Assembly (NCBI GenBank): GCA_025360585.1
Contig: JANYBW010000010.1
Span: 48,001-112,000, forward strand
From: Actinomycetes bacterium
GTDB taxonomy: Bacteria; Actinomycetota; Acidimicrobiia; IMCC26256; PALSA-610
Length of the DNA stretch: 64,000 bases
Direction of reading: 5' to 3'
This document shows, piece after piece, positions 27,097 to 36,094 of the stretch. The translations under genes and the position numbers were made by a program. Every line of letters begins with the position of its first letter. Positions within the stretch are counted from its first letter, which is position 1. The notes below the pieces were generated by a model, which saw only the letters and a program-made list of their open reading frames with translations, did not search any database and was not told the DNA's origin.

Positions 27097-28889
27097 GCAG
27101 CGAGGATCGACTTGGGGAGATCAACCATGCGGCAGCGAACGTATTCACCGAGCCCCTTCGCTTGCGCGTCAAGCCGAGTCGAGGCCGCGACTCCTTCGCC
27201 GAGAAGCCCGTGCACGACGAAGTTAACGGCACGCAGATTCGCGAAATCATTACGTTCGACAATGAGTGCACCAAACTCCGGAACCAGCACTTTGAGATAC
27301 TCCGGGGTCACCGTCTCGGCTAGCCACGCGAACGCATCGTCGTTCCAGCACCACAAGCCAACGTTCGCGTTGCCACCCTTGTCGCCAGATCGTGCACCGC
27401 AAATTGTTCCCAATGGTGCACGATTGCATGCACCCCATGGACGCTGGCCGACTGCCGTGGCGGCCGAGGCGTTGGTGGCGCGAGTATCCGCCCATGCACC
27501 GGTCGGAGGCACCTCAAATTCAACGAGTTCCGTTCTGCCATCGTGGTGTCTGACACGGTGTGGGACGTCCGCTGCTGCAATCATTGTGGGAACATAAATT
27601 CCGAATGCCGATGCCTCCGCCGGTGGTGCGGTGCTGAAGAACCCCGCGATGCTGGACAGCGCGAGCTCAACGACGGCGTTAGAAAATTTTCGACCAACCT
27701 TTGTTTCATCGCTGCTCTTCGCGGTGATTCTAAGGTGCGCCGTCGCGGTTGCATTCGTCGGAGCATCGTCGTGGTCACTGCGGATCAGTTCCGTGGTCCA
27801 CCCGTCGAATTGATCGATGCTTCCTAGCGATTCGATCAATTGACCCAAGAAATATTGGGCCTTTCGTTCGATATCGAGACCAGTCAAGCCAACCGTCATC
27901 GAGTTGCGAAACCCACCGTTGAGGTTCAGCGCGACCTTCAAGTTTTCCGGCGGTGGCTCGCCGCGCGCTCCGCTGATACCGACGCGATCCGGCCCGAGTT
28001 GCGCGACTTCGATTGTGTCGAAACGCGCAACCACATCGGGGTTCACATAGCGAGGGCTCCCCACTTCGTAGAGCAACTGGGCGGTGACGGTTCCTACCGT
28101 CACTGCACCACCGGTTCCCGGCTGTTTGGTGATCACACACGAGCCGTCGGCCGCGAGCTCTGCGATCGGAAAGCCAGGCAAGCCCACAGCAAGCTCATCC
28201 AGAAACGGATAGTTCCCGCCGCAACACTGCGGGCCGCATTCGATCACATGACCGGCGACGACGGCCCCCGCGAGCGCATCGAGATCTCGGGTTGACCAGG
28301 AGTGCCACCACATCCCCGGCCCGACCACCAACGCGGCATCGGTAACGCGCCCACACACCACGACATCGGCACCGCCGGAGAGTGCTCGAGCGATACCAAC
28401 GCCACCCAAATACGCGTTGGCGGTTACGAGCGCCGCATCGGGCACGACCACATCTCCGGTATCCGCATTCACGATGCCGATGCCGGCGGCGCGGCGAGCC
28501 ATGAGCTCGCGGACATCGTCACCATCGACCACCGCGACGTTGACCGAGGGATTGATCGCTCGCAACTTTGTTGCGAGTGCCTGTGGATTCAATCCGCCCG
28601 CGTTACTAACGATGCGGATCCCACGTTGCAAGCAGGAATCCAGGACATCGTGCATCTGGCGTAAAAACGTCGTTGCGTAGCCAGCGGTTGGATCTCGTAG
28701 CTGTGCCTTATGCAATATGAGCATCGTCAGCTCAGCGAGGTAATCGCCGGTCAACACATCAAACGGTTCGGGACCCGCAAGCAGTTCGTGCGGCGCACGA
28801 AAACGATCGCCGTAAAACCCGGAACAGTTGGCAATACGAACCGGAGGGCGAGGCGACTCGGGCGGTGGCGTCTTAGGCGACGAAGTCAT
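27090..28889 (-). CDS. AtuA-family (DUF1446) protein
   Basis: 599 residues from the ATG at 28889. The N-terminal 450 residues are the acyclic terpene utilization AtuA domain (IANCSGFYGDRF, VSNAGGLNPQALA, VCGRVTDAALVVGP); the last 110 form the AtuA-like ferredoxin-fold domain (ICGARSGDKGGNANVGLW). In Pseudomonas AtuA is needed for growth on citronellol-type terpenes, but its reaction is unsettled. Here it follows an acyl-CoA carboxylase, so a role in handling a branched acyl-CoA is inferred. It overlaps the next upstream gene by 4 nt. Confidence 0.85.
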   Translation of the reverse strand: MTSSPKTPPPESPRPPVRIANCSGFYGDRFRAPHELLAGPEPFDVLTGDYLAELTMLILHKAQLRDPTAGYATTFLRQMHDVLDSCLQRGIRIVSNAGGLNPQALATKLRAINPSVNVAVVDGDDVRELMARRAAGIGIVNADTGDVVVPDAALVTANAYLGGVGIARALSGGADVVVCGRVTDAALVVGPGMWWHSWSTRDLDALAGAVVAGHVIECGPQCCGGNYPFLDELAVGLPGFPIAELAADGSCVITKQPGTGGAVTVGTVTAQLLYEVGSPRYVNPDVVARFDTIEVAQLGPDRVGISGARGEPPPENLKVALNLNGGFRNSMTVGLTGLDIERKAQYFLGQLIESLGSIDQFDGWTTELIRSDHDDAPTNATATAHLRITAKSSDETKVGRKFSNAVVELALSSIAGFFSTAPPAEASAFGIYVPTMIAAADVPHRVRHHDGRTELVEFEVPPTGAWADTRATNASAATAVGQRPWGACNRAPLGTICGARSGDKGGNANVGLWCWNDDAFAWLAETVTPEYLKVLVPEFGALIVERNDFANLRAVNFVVHGLLGEGVAASTRLDAQAKGLGEYVRCRMVDLPKSILAAQ

Positions 28890-29683
28890 GGGTGACGGGG
28901 AGGGTTCGCTGAGGCACGGCCGGTACCTGGCGGCCCTGCAAACGCTTGCGCGATCTCCATCCACTGGCGCGCAACCGCGCCGGTCGTGACCAAGGCGGTG
29001 TCGTCGATGTGGCGCCTCTGCGTTGCGACAAGACAGAAATCGACAGCATCTCCGACCACGGACTCCGCGGTGTCGTTGCCCCACACCCAGGTATCGGGAC
29101 CTGAATGCAACTCGACGCGCACATCAACTTCGGGCACCGCAAGCCCGTTGGTACGAAAACTGTTCGCGAACGTCCGCGCGCAGATATGCGCCACGTTGCG
29201 CAACGCACTCGTCGGCGGATGCGCGACGTAAAGCGTGTCCGCGATGTCCTGGCCGTGGGCCCACGTCTCCATGATCCGAGCGGTCAACGACGACGACGCA
29301 CTCATAGCGGGGCCATACCATGGAACGCGAACACCCTCGGGGACGCGTTCAAACGCGGCAATCATTGCTTCGCGCCCACTGCGGAACCAGGCATCAACCT
29401 CCGAAGCCGGCTTCGATCGCAGTTCGTTCGCGACACGGTCGACGACACCGAGACCATCGTTGACTGCCGCGGTGATCATGGCCCGAAACGCGTCGCCGTC
29501 CTTTGCGCTGAGCGCAGCCATCTCGTCGAAGTAGGCCAGGTGCGCGATTTGATCCTTGAGGGTCCAGCCCACGGCTGGTGTCGGCGAGGCCCACTGCTCG
29601 TACTCGATTCGGTCCAATTGTTCAATGATTAACCGTGTTTCTGCACGCAGATCTGCGATCAAATCATCAAGGGTCGGGGCCAT
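28886..29683 (-). CDS. TIGR03084/DinB-like putative metal-binding protein
   Basis: 265 residues. The first half is a four-helix DinB/maleylpyruvate-isomerase-like bundle with ligands expected in GWTLKDQIAHLAYFD and METWAHGQDIAD. The C-terminal half is the TIGR03084 extension with VRVELHSGPDTWVWG. I chose the ATG at 29683 because AGGAG lies 8 nt upstream; a GTG at 29692 falls inside that site. Similar proteins keep company with AtuA and acyl-CoA carboxylases in actinobacteria; a thiol-dependent isomerase role is possible. Confidence 0.78.
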   Translation of the reverse strand: MAPTLDDLIADLRAETRLIIEQLDRIEYEQWASPTPAVGWTLKDQIAHLAYFDEMAALSAKDGDAFRAMITAAVNDGLGVVDRVANELRSKPASEVDAWFRSGREAMIAAFERVPEGVRVPWYGPAMSASSSLTARIMETWAHGQDIADTLYVAHPPTSALRNVAHICARTFANSFRTNGLAVPEVDVRVELHSGPDTWVWGNDTAESVVGDAVDFCLVATQRRHIDDTALVTTGAVARQWMEIAQAFAGPPGTGRASANPPRHP

Positions 29684-29688
29684 CGGTA

Positions 29689-31656
29689 TCACTCCTGAAC
29701 TACTTCATCAACGACAACGAGCACAGAACCGGTCTCGACCTGATCCCCTACTTCGACTCGCAACTCCGACACGACACCGTCGTGCGGCGCCCGGATCGAA
29801 TGCTCCATCTTCATGGCTTCCAACGCCACGAGCACGGTGCCCGAAACAACGGTAGTGCCCACTCCGACGTGTACCGCAATCACCGAGCCGGGTAACGGCG
29901 AGCGCAACGACCCAACCGTCGCTGCCACCGCCGCATCGGCGAAGCGTGGCTGCAAGACCATGGCGGTTGCGCCCAACGCGCTGTCAACGAACGCATTGCG
30001 ACCCACATAATCGATTCGATACGTGCGGCGCTCCCCGAGGATTGTGGCGGTAATCGCAGACTCCGACACCTCCACCGACTCAACGAGAAGTTCTGCGTTG
30101 TCCACGGCAGCGCGAATTACACCGCTGCGTTGCTGTTTCCATTCGACAACGATTGTTTGGTCTGCGCAGCGCCATGTCCTGGCCTGGCCTGCATCACCAA
30201 CGTTGCGAAAGCCCGCGCCGAGGCGACGCGGCTTCGACAACGCTGCGTGTACCGTCGCAATGATCGCATGTTGGCTGATCGTTCGGGCGCTCGCCAGACC
30301 CGCTCCCAATGTTACGACACCATTGCGTTCCAGGAATCCGGTATCGGTCACTCCCTGAACGAAATCGTCGTGCTCGAGGGTGCGGACCAACAGATCGCGA
30401 TTCGTCGTGACTCCATGAATGCGAGCAGACCGCAACGCGTTGGACAGTTGCGCGGTGGCTTGCATTCGAGTCGGAGCGAACGAAATCACCTTGGCGAGTA
30501 ACGCATCGTAAAACGTACTAACAACATTGCCACTTTCGTAGCCTGCATCAACCCGCACACCCGCGCCGGCGATTTCCATTCGATGCAATGGGCCGGCCAT
30601 CGGCAGAAACCCCGCCACGACATCTTCCGCGTACACGCGAGCCTCGATCGCATGGCCGCGCAGCACTGGCTCCAATGCTTCGCGCGGCAACGGCTCACCT
30701 TGCGCAATCCGAAGCTGCAACGCAACGAGATCCAATCCGGTGACACATTCAGTCACCGGATGCTCCACTTGCAGCCGGGTATTGACCTCAAGAAAGAAAA
30801 ACTCGCCGTTAGGCGCCATTACAAATTCGACGGTTCCTGCGCCAACGTAATCAATCGATCGCCCCGCGGCTACCGCGGCTGCCCCGAGGTGCGAGCGCAG
30901 AGCAGCGTCGACAGCCGTCGACGGCGACTCTTCGATGACCTTTTGATGCCGTCGTTGAATTGAGCACTCGCGCTCAAACAAATGCACGACATTGCCATGA
31001 GTATCACCGAAAATCTGAACTTCGATGTGCCGGGGCGACTCAACGAATCGTTCCAGAAATACCAAGCCATCGCCGAACGCCGCGGCGGCTTCGCGCTGCG
31101 CGCTCTCCACGGCATCGAGCAGTTCCTCCGGTGCTCGCACGATTCGCATACCGCGCCCGCCACCGCCGAACGCGGCCTTTACCAAGATCGGATAACCGAT
31201 GTCGTCTCCGTGGGTTTGCAGCTCGGCCGCGGTCGTCGACGTATTTACGGTGACTCCCGCAAGCACCGGCACTCCGGCCGCGGCCATACGCAACTTGGCC
31301 TCCACTTTGTTGCCCATCGCATCGATCGCCTCAGGCGTCGGCCCGACGAAAACGATTCCCGCAGCGGCGCAATCCCGAGCGAAACCTGCATTTTCAGATA
31401 GAAATCCGTAGCCCGGATGGACCGCATCCACGCCAAGTCGCACAGCCGCGGCGAGAATGAGATCACCGCGGAGGTACGTCTCCGCCGGAGTATTGCCAGC
31501 AAGATGGATCGCCTCATCAGCCTCTCGCACATGTGGAAGTTTGCGATCAGCATCGGAGTACAGGGCCACCGTCGAGATCCCAAGGTCGCGCGCGCACCGA
31601 ATGACACGAACCGCGATCTCGCCGCGATTCGCGACGAGCAATTTACGAATCACCAT
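29689..31656 (-). CDS. Acyl-CoA carboxylase alpha chain (biotin carboxylase + BCCP)
   Basis: 655 residues. The order is biotin carboxylase (starts MVIRKLLVANRGEIAVRV), ATP-grasp with FGGGGRGMRIV, a C-terminal BC domain, a linker, and a biotinyl domain with the attachment lysine in LEAMKMEH near the end. It carboxylates biotin for the partner beta chain at 31667. The ATG at 31656 fits the family; the frame is open further up inside the beta-chain gene. Substrate specificity lies in the partner. Confidence 0.93.
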   Translation of the reverse strand: MVIRKLLVANRGEIAVRVIRCARDLGISTVALYSDADRKLPHVREADEAIHLAGNTPAETYLRGDLILAAAVRLGVDAVHPGYGFLSENAGFARDCAAAGIVFVGPTPEAIDAMGNKVEAKLRMAAAGVPVLAGVTVNTSTTAAELQTHGDDIGYPILVKAAFGGGGRGMRIVRAPEELLDAVESAQREAAAAFGDGLVFLERFVESPRHIEVQIFGDTHGNVVHLFERECSIQRRHQKVIEESPSTAVDAALRSHLGAAAVAAGRSIDYVGAGTVEFVMAPNGEFFFLEVNTRLQVEHPVTECVTGLDLVALQLRIAQGEPLPREALEPVLRGHAIEARVYAEDVVAGFLPMAGPLHRMEIAGAGVRVDAGYESGNVVSTFYDALLAKVISFAPTRMQATAQLSNALRSARIHGVTTNRDLLVRTLEHDDFVQGVTDTGFLERNGVVTLGAGLASARTISQHAIIATVHAALSKPRRLGAGFRNVGDAGQARTWRCADQTIVVEWKQQRSGVIRAAVDNAELLVESVEVSESAITATILGERRTYRIDYVGRNAFVDSALGATAMVLQPRFADAAVAATVGSLRSPLPGSVIAVHVGVGTTVVSGTVLVALEAMKMEHSIRAPHDGVVSELRVEVGDQVETGSVLVVVDEVVQE

Positions 31657-31666
31657 GAACTTTTCC

Positions 31667-33265
31667 CTACATCCGAAAGACGCCGTAGCCACGCTGGCCC
31701 GCGACCGTATTGGAATGCACCGCGGACAACGCGAGCCCAACGACCGTTCGCGTGTCGCGCGGGTCGATGATGCCATCGTCGTACACCCTGCCGCTATTGA
31801 AGAACGCGTGCGATTCCCGTTCGATTTGTTCCTCGATCGCTTGGCGCTGCACCACATCCGCAGCTTCGTCGAACGGTTTACCTTGCGACTCCGCCGATTG
31901 CCGAGCGACGATCGACATAACACCGGCAAGCTGTTGTGGGCCCATCACGGCCATCTTGGAATTCGGCCACGCGAACAAGAACCTCGGGCCAAACGAACGT
32001 CCACACATGCCATAGTTGCCCGCACCGTAGGAGGCACCCATGATCACCGTGATGTGAGGTACCTGCGAATTTGTGACTGCATTGATCATCTTGGCGCCAT
32101 CTTTGATGATGCCGCCTTGTTCGTAATCCTTGCCGACCATGTAACCGGTGCAGTGTTGTAAGAACAACAGTGGCACATCAGTCTGGTTCGCCAGCATGAT
32201 GAATTCCGTAGCCTTTTTCGCCTCTTCGGAGAACAAGACGCCCTGCGCATTCGCGATAATCCCGACCGAGAACCCGTGGATCGTTGCCCAGCCGGTCAAC
32301 AAACTCCTTCCGTATAGTTCCTTGTACTCATCGAATCGGGAATCGTCAACGATTCGACCAATCACTTCTCGGGTATCGAACGGTACGCGTAGATCGACTC
32401 CGGCGATGCCGAGGAGTTCTTCGCCGTCGTGGCGGGGTTCGGTCGCGGTACGGCTCGGCCCCGGACCAAGTTTGCGCCAGTTCAGGGCACCCATGATTTC
32501 GCGGCCGATTCGAATGCAGTCGTCTTCATCGCTTGCGAAGTAGTCGGCCAGGCCCGTCACTCGCGAATGCATCTCCGCGCCGCCCAGCGATTCATCATCG
32601 CTCTCTTCACCAGTGGCCATCTTCACCAGCGGCGGGCCTCCAAGAAATACTTTCGCTCGCTTATCCACCAATACCGCGTGATCGCACATTCCCGGGACGT
32701 ACGCGCCGCCAGCGGTCGAATTGCCGAAGACGAGCGCAACGGTCGGGATACCCAGCGCCGAAAGCAGCGTGAGCTCCCGGAAGATATTGCCTGCGGGCAC
32801 AAACAGATCGGCTTGAGTGGGCAGATCCGCGCCACCGGATTCCACGAGGTTAATGACGGGAAGGCGGTTGACTCGCGCGATTTCCAGGGCCCGGAGATTT
32901 TTCTTCAACGTGAAAGGGTTCATCGTGCCGCCGCGCACCGTCGGGTCGTGGGCAATGATCACACACTCGATGTCGGCAACGACACCGATACCGGTGACGA
33001 TGCTCGCACCGACATGAAAGGGTGTTCCCCAAGCAGCCAGCGCCGAAAACTCAACAAACGGTGCATCTTCATCGAGGAGGAGCTCAATGCGTTCGCGCGC
33101 GGTCATTTTGCCGCGGGCCCGATGGCGCGCCACATACGCGTCGCCACCGCCCCCGACGGCTTTGGACACCTCGGCATCGTGTTGCGCTAGGAGATCCAGC
33201 ATCGAGGCGCGGTTGATCACGAATTGCTCGCTGCGGATATCCACCAATGATTGCAACACCGCCAT
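31667..33265 (-). CDS. Acyl-CoA carboxylase beta chain (carboxyltransferase)
   Basis: 532 residues with the two crotonase-like halves: RGKMTARERIELLLDE, VFGNSTAGGAYVPGM, LFLQHCTGYMVGKDYEQGG and MGASYGAGNYGMCGR. This pattern is that of the methylcrotonyl/geranyl-CoA carboxylase group, not propionyl-CoA carboxylase. With an AtuA-like protein and an acyl-CoA dehydrogenase beside it, a branched enoyl-CoA such as methylcrotonyl- or geranyl-CoA is the likely substrate. AAGGA lies 5 nt before the ATG. Confidence 0.92.
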   Translation of the reverse strand: MAVLQSLVDIRSEQFVINRASMLDLLAQHDAEVSKAVGGGGDAYVARHRARGKMTARERIELLLDEDAPFVEFSALAAWGTPFHVGASIVTGIGVVADIECVIIAHDPTVRGGTMNPFTLKKNLRALEIARVNRLPVINLVESGGADLPTQADLFVPAGNIFRELTLLSALGIPTVALVFGNSTAGGAYVPGMCDHAVLVDKRAKVFLGGPPLVKMATGEESDDESLGGAEMHSRVTGLADYFASDEDDCIRIGREIMGALNWRKLGPGPSRTATEPRHDGEELLGIAGVDLRVPFDTREVIGRIVDDSRFDEYKELYGRSLLTGWATIHGFSVGIIANAQGVLFSEEAKKATEFIMLANQTDVPLLFLQHCTGYMVGKDYEQGGIIKDGAKMINAVTNSQVPHITVIMGASYGAGNYGMCGRSFGPRFLFAWPNSKMAVMGPQQLAGVMSIVARQSAESQGKPFDEAADVVQRQAIEEQIERESHAFFNSGRVYDDGIIDPRDTRTVVGLALSAVHSNTVAGQRGYGVFRM

Positions 33266-33277
33266 GTTGTGTCCTTC

Positions 33278-33335
33278 ACCAATTGGTTGCGCTTCGTGCG
33301 CCCGGCTGGACGCAAGTCGTACCAGGACGTATGTT
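33278..33335. promoter_or_regulatory. Divergent control region of carboxylase and dehydrogenase genes
   Basis: ACCAATTGGT (33278-33287) is a perfect 10-bp palindrome 13 nt ahead of the carboxylase start. On the plus strand TGGACG (33307-33312), a 17-nt spacer and TATGTT (33330-33335) form a plausible promoter for the dehydrogenase. The TetR protein encoded at 34551 could act here; no direct evidence. Confidence 0.4.
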
Positions 33336-33376
33336 ATTCACCAATCACATTCGAAATGCAAGCTTTGAGGCAATCC

Positions 33377-34537
33377 ATGGATTTCACCGAGAGTGACGAA
33401 CATGCGTTACTGCGCGAATCGGTGCGCAAGGTCGCCGCAACCTTCGGCCACGAGTACTACGCGCGTTGCACGAACGACGATGTCCGCCCCGACGACCTAT
33501 GGCAAGCCGCAGCCGATCACGGCTTTCTCGGCGTGCACCTCCCCGAGGAGTACGGCGGTGGAGGCGCGGGAATTTACGAACTCGCGATTGTGTGTGAGGA
33601 GCTAGCAGCCGCGGGGACTCCACTGTTGCTGATTCTCGTTTCGGCTGCGATCTCGGCCGAGGTCATCGCCAAGTTTGGCAGTCCGACGCAAAAGAGCCAT
33701 TGGCTTCCGGGGTTGACGACCGGCACCAAGATGGTGTTTGCGATTACCGAACCCGACGCAGGCTCGAACAGCCACCGCATCAGTACTACTGCGAAGCGCG
33801 ATGGCGATGTCTACCGATTGAATGGTTCAAAGACCTATATTTCCGGCGTCGATGAATCTCCACAAGTCCTGGTCGTCTGCCGGACGGGTGTCGATGAGGA
33901 AACGCAACGCGCCAAGTTGTCACTCTTCGTTGTCGACACCGATACGCCCGGATTGCACCGCACCAACATCCCAATGGAAATTCGAGCGCCCGAGAAGCAG
34001 TTTCAGCTGTTCTTCGACAACGTGGAGATTTCCGCGGACCGTCTGATTGGCGATGAAGGCGAAGGCCTGCGGCAGGTCTTTGAAGGCTTGAATCCCGAAC
34101 GGATTATGAGCGCAATGATCTGCAACGGTGTGGGCCGTTACGCCCTGGGCCTCGCATCGCAGTACGCGAATGATCGTGCGGTGTGGGGCACTCCGATCGG
34201 CCGACACCAGGGCATCGCACATCCACTCGCAACCGCCAAGATCGAGCTGGAACTTGCTCGACTGATGACCCAAAAAGCCGCATGGCTGCACGACAATTCA
34301 ACAGATCGAGTTGCCGCCGGCGAAGCGGCGAACATGGCAAAGTTCGCCTCCGCCGACGCGGGGCTGCGCTGTCTGGACCAGGCGATTCAAACTCATGGCG
34401 GCAACGGCCTCGCATCGGAATACGGTCTTGCGGATCTGTGGGGCATCGTGCGACTGTTGAAAATCGCGCCCGTGAGTCGTGAGATGGTGCTCAACTTCAT
34501 CTCGACAGCATCGCTCGGTTTGCCGAAATCCTACTGA
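33377..34537 (+). CDS. Acyl-CoA dehydrogenase
   Basis: 386 residues from the ATG at 33377 with TGAGG upstream. FAITEPDAGSNSHRISTTA is the FAD/substrate signature, RPDDLWQAAADHGFLGVHLPEEYGG the N-terminal helical domain, and QTHGGNGLASEYG the C-terminal FAD contact. It probably introduces the double bond before carboxylation by the divergent carboxylase. It is followed closely by its TetR-type regulator gene. Confidence 0.92.
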   Translation: MDFTESDEHALLRESVRKVAATFGHEYYARCTNDDVRPDDLWQAAADHGFLGVHLPEEYGGGGAGIYELAIVCEELAAAGTPLLLILVSAAISAEVIAKFGSPTQKSHWLPGLTTGTKMVFAITEPDAGSNSHRISTTAKRDGDVYRLNGSKTYISGVDESPQVLVVCRTGVDEETQRAKLSLFVVDTDTPGLHRTNIPMEIRAPEKQFQLFFDNVEISADRLIGDEGEGLRQVFEGLNPERIMSAMICNGVGRYALGLASQYANDRAVWGTPIGRHQGIAHPLATAKIELELARLMTQKAAWLHDNSTDRVAAGEAANMAKFASADAGLRCLDQAIQTHGGNGLASEYGLADLWGIVRLLKIAPVSREMVLNFISTASLGLPKSY

Positions 34538-34550
34538 TACCGAACGTTCG

Positions 34551-35123
34551 ATGAATACGGCGCGGACTGCACGAGGCCAACGGACACGATCGTTGTTGCT
34601 CGATGCCACCGCAGAACTCGTGGCGGCGCGCGGATTTCACGCAGTCGGCATTGCCGATATTGGCGCGGCAGCCGGGGTTACTGGCGCGGCCATCTATCGA
34701 CACTTCGAAAACAAAGAGGCACTGCTCGTTGCAGTATTTGAAAGTGTGGTCGGCGATCTCCTCGTTGGCGCGCGCGCCGCGATTGCCTGCTCCGATACGC
34801 CATCGGCCACACTCGGTGCGTTGATCAACACCCACATCGAATTCGCGCTCGCCAACCGGACCGTCATCAAGGTCTATGACCAAGAGGCGCACAACCTCCC
34901 ACCCGCCGAGCGGGCGCGGGTCCGCCGACAACAACGAGCGTATGCCAACTTATGGATCGATGTGGCGCGCGCCGCTCATCCCGATTGGTCCACCTCCGAC
35001 ATTGCAACGACGGTGCACGGCGCATTCGGTCTCATCAACTCAGTCGCGGACTACCGTCTCACTGGTGCTGCGACTGATCAGCGCGCGAGGCTCCGAGCAG
35101 TCGCAATGCGAGCGTTCGATTAG
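34551..35123 (+). CDS. TetR-family transcriptional regulator
   Basis: 190 residues. N-terminal helix-turn-helix: GFHAVGIADIGAAAGVTGAAIYRHFENKEAL is the standard TetR pattern. The C-terminal half is a ligand domain of the type often found beside acyl-CoA genes. It lies 13 nt after the dehydrogenase stop, so it is probably in the same transcript and controls this locus. Confidence 0.9.
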   Translation: MNTARTARGQRTRSLLLDATAELVAARGFHAVGIADIGAAAGVTGAAIYRHFENKEALLVAVFESVVGDLLVGARAAIACSDTPSATLGALINTHIEFALANRTVIKVYDQEAHNLPPAERARVRRQQRAYANLWIDVARAAHPDWSTSDIATTVHGAFGLINSVADYRLTGAATDQRARLRAVAMRAFD

Positions 35124-35129
35124 CGATCG

Positions 35130-35546
35130 TCACAGCGCATCCGGAAAGACGATATCGATTTCGTCAATAGTTTTGCGGCCAAAATCTTTGCGGTTGTTGG
35201 TAATAAACCGATCGGCGCCCGCATTGATCGCCGTCGCGAGATGCGCGGCATCGATGGGCTTCAACCGGTACCTCGCGCAGAGATGGGTCGCCAACTCAGC
35301 CGAGAAACGGTCGAACGGCCGCAAATCGAGCCTCGCCAATACCGAACTAAGCTGCGTGACTTCCGATTGGCGTTGCAATCTCATTGGCTTCGCCAGAGTT
35401 TCAGGGACAAGCAATACCGACCCGATCCCGCAATAGCCGGGCGTATCGTCAGACGTCGGTTTTCGCAGCAAGGCTGCGACTCCATCACCAAGTCGATTCG
35501 TTGAATCGATCGCGTAGATCAGTACGTCGGCATCGAACGCATCCAC
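35130..35546 (-). CDS. PIN-domain toxin (VapC-like)
   Basis: 138 residues. A PIN nuclease: first acidic residue in DADVLIYAIDSTN, KPIDAAHLATAINAGADRFITNNRKDF holds the second and third acidic sites. It likely cleaves RNA. GTG start overlapping the antitoxin stop by one base (TAGTG). It lies convergent with the TetR gene, 6 nt apart. Confidence 0.88.
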   Translation of the reverse strand: MDAFDADVLIYAIDSTNRLGDGVAALLRKPTSDDTPGYCGIGSVLLVPETLAKPMRLQRQSEVTQLSSVLARLDLRPFDRFSAELATHLCARYRLKPIDAAHLATAINAGADRFITNNRKDFGRKTIDEIDIVFPDAL

Positions 35547-35833
35547 TATCGCTGGTCGCGATCGCGACGTATGTCGCTTACCATTTCTTCGACCCGGCCT
35601 GGAGCCATTTTGACCCGTCTAAAGGGCTTCTCCCGAGCGGCTTCGATCATCGCTCCAAGTTCGGCCGCGGCGGCCAACGCCGGCGCGACTCGTTTCGACG
35701 CGTGCAGATCCGGTCGACAGACGACCGCCACGGCGAGGCCGTGTCGGGTCAACGTGATTACTTCGCCAGCCGAAACCCGTTCGAGGATCTCGGGGAGCGA
35801 CGAACGAGCTTCAGTAACCGTCCAGGTAGCCAT
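35546..35833 (-). CDS. Phd/YefM-type antitoxin
   Basis: 95 residues from the ATG at 35833. The N-terminus WTVTEARSSLPEILERVSAGEVITLTRHG is the Phd/YefM DNA-binding fold; the basic C-terminal tail would wrap the PIN toxin. The frame begins just after a -10 box, so translation is probably leaderless. Antitoxin precedes toxin, as in most type II systems. Confidence 0.87.
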   Translation of the reverse strand: MATWTVTEARSSLPEILERVSAGEVITLTRHGLAVAVVCRPDLHASKRVAPALAAAAELGAMIEAAREKPFRRVKMAPGRVEEMVSDIRRDRDQR

Positions 35834-35867
35834 CACAAAACTGTACACCCATGTATACCCATGTACA
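35834..35867 (-). promoter_or_regulatory. Toxin-antitoxin promoter with 10-bp spaced operator repeats
   Basis: On the minus strand TACATGGGT occurs at 35865-35857 and again at 35855-35847, with TACA once more at 35845-35842: three words on one face of the helix. TACAGT (35845-35840) is the -10 box, 6 nt before the antitoxin ATG. The antitoxin or its complex probably binds here and represses. Confidence 0.55.
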
Positions 35868-35875
35868 TTTCACCG

Positions 35876-36094
35876 ATTCAACCTGCGGGAGTTGAGCCAT
35901 CGCACGAGCGACGAAGGGAGCGTCCCGAAGGGCGGCGCAGCGGAGCAAGCCGAGCCGACCGACCAATGCAACAGGGAGCGTCCCGAAGGGCGGCGCAGCG
36001 GAGCAAGCCGAGCCGACCGACCAATGCAACAGGGAGCGTCGGGCGTGGTGTACTCCTCGCCGTCGGAGCGCAGCGGAGACAATTCAACCTGCGG
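35876..36094. repeat. 58-bp tandem repeat element flanked by a 13-bp direct repeat
   Basis: Two 58-bp units (35916-35973, 35974-36031) are identical; a third, truncated unit starts at 36032. The core GCGTCCCGAAGGGCGGCG recurs in each. The whole block is bounded by ATTCAACCTGCGG at 35876-35888 and 36082-36094; the right copy holds the last codons and stop of the dehydrogenase gene. This looks like an inserted element with target duplication. No gene in it is supported. Confidence 0.7.
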
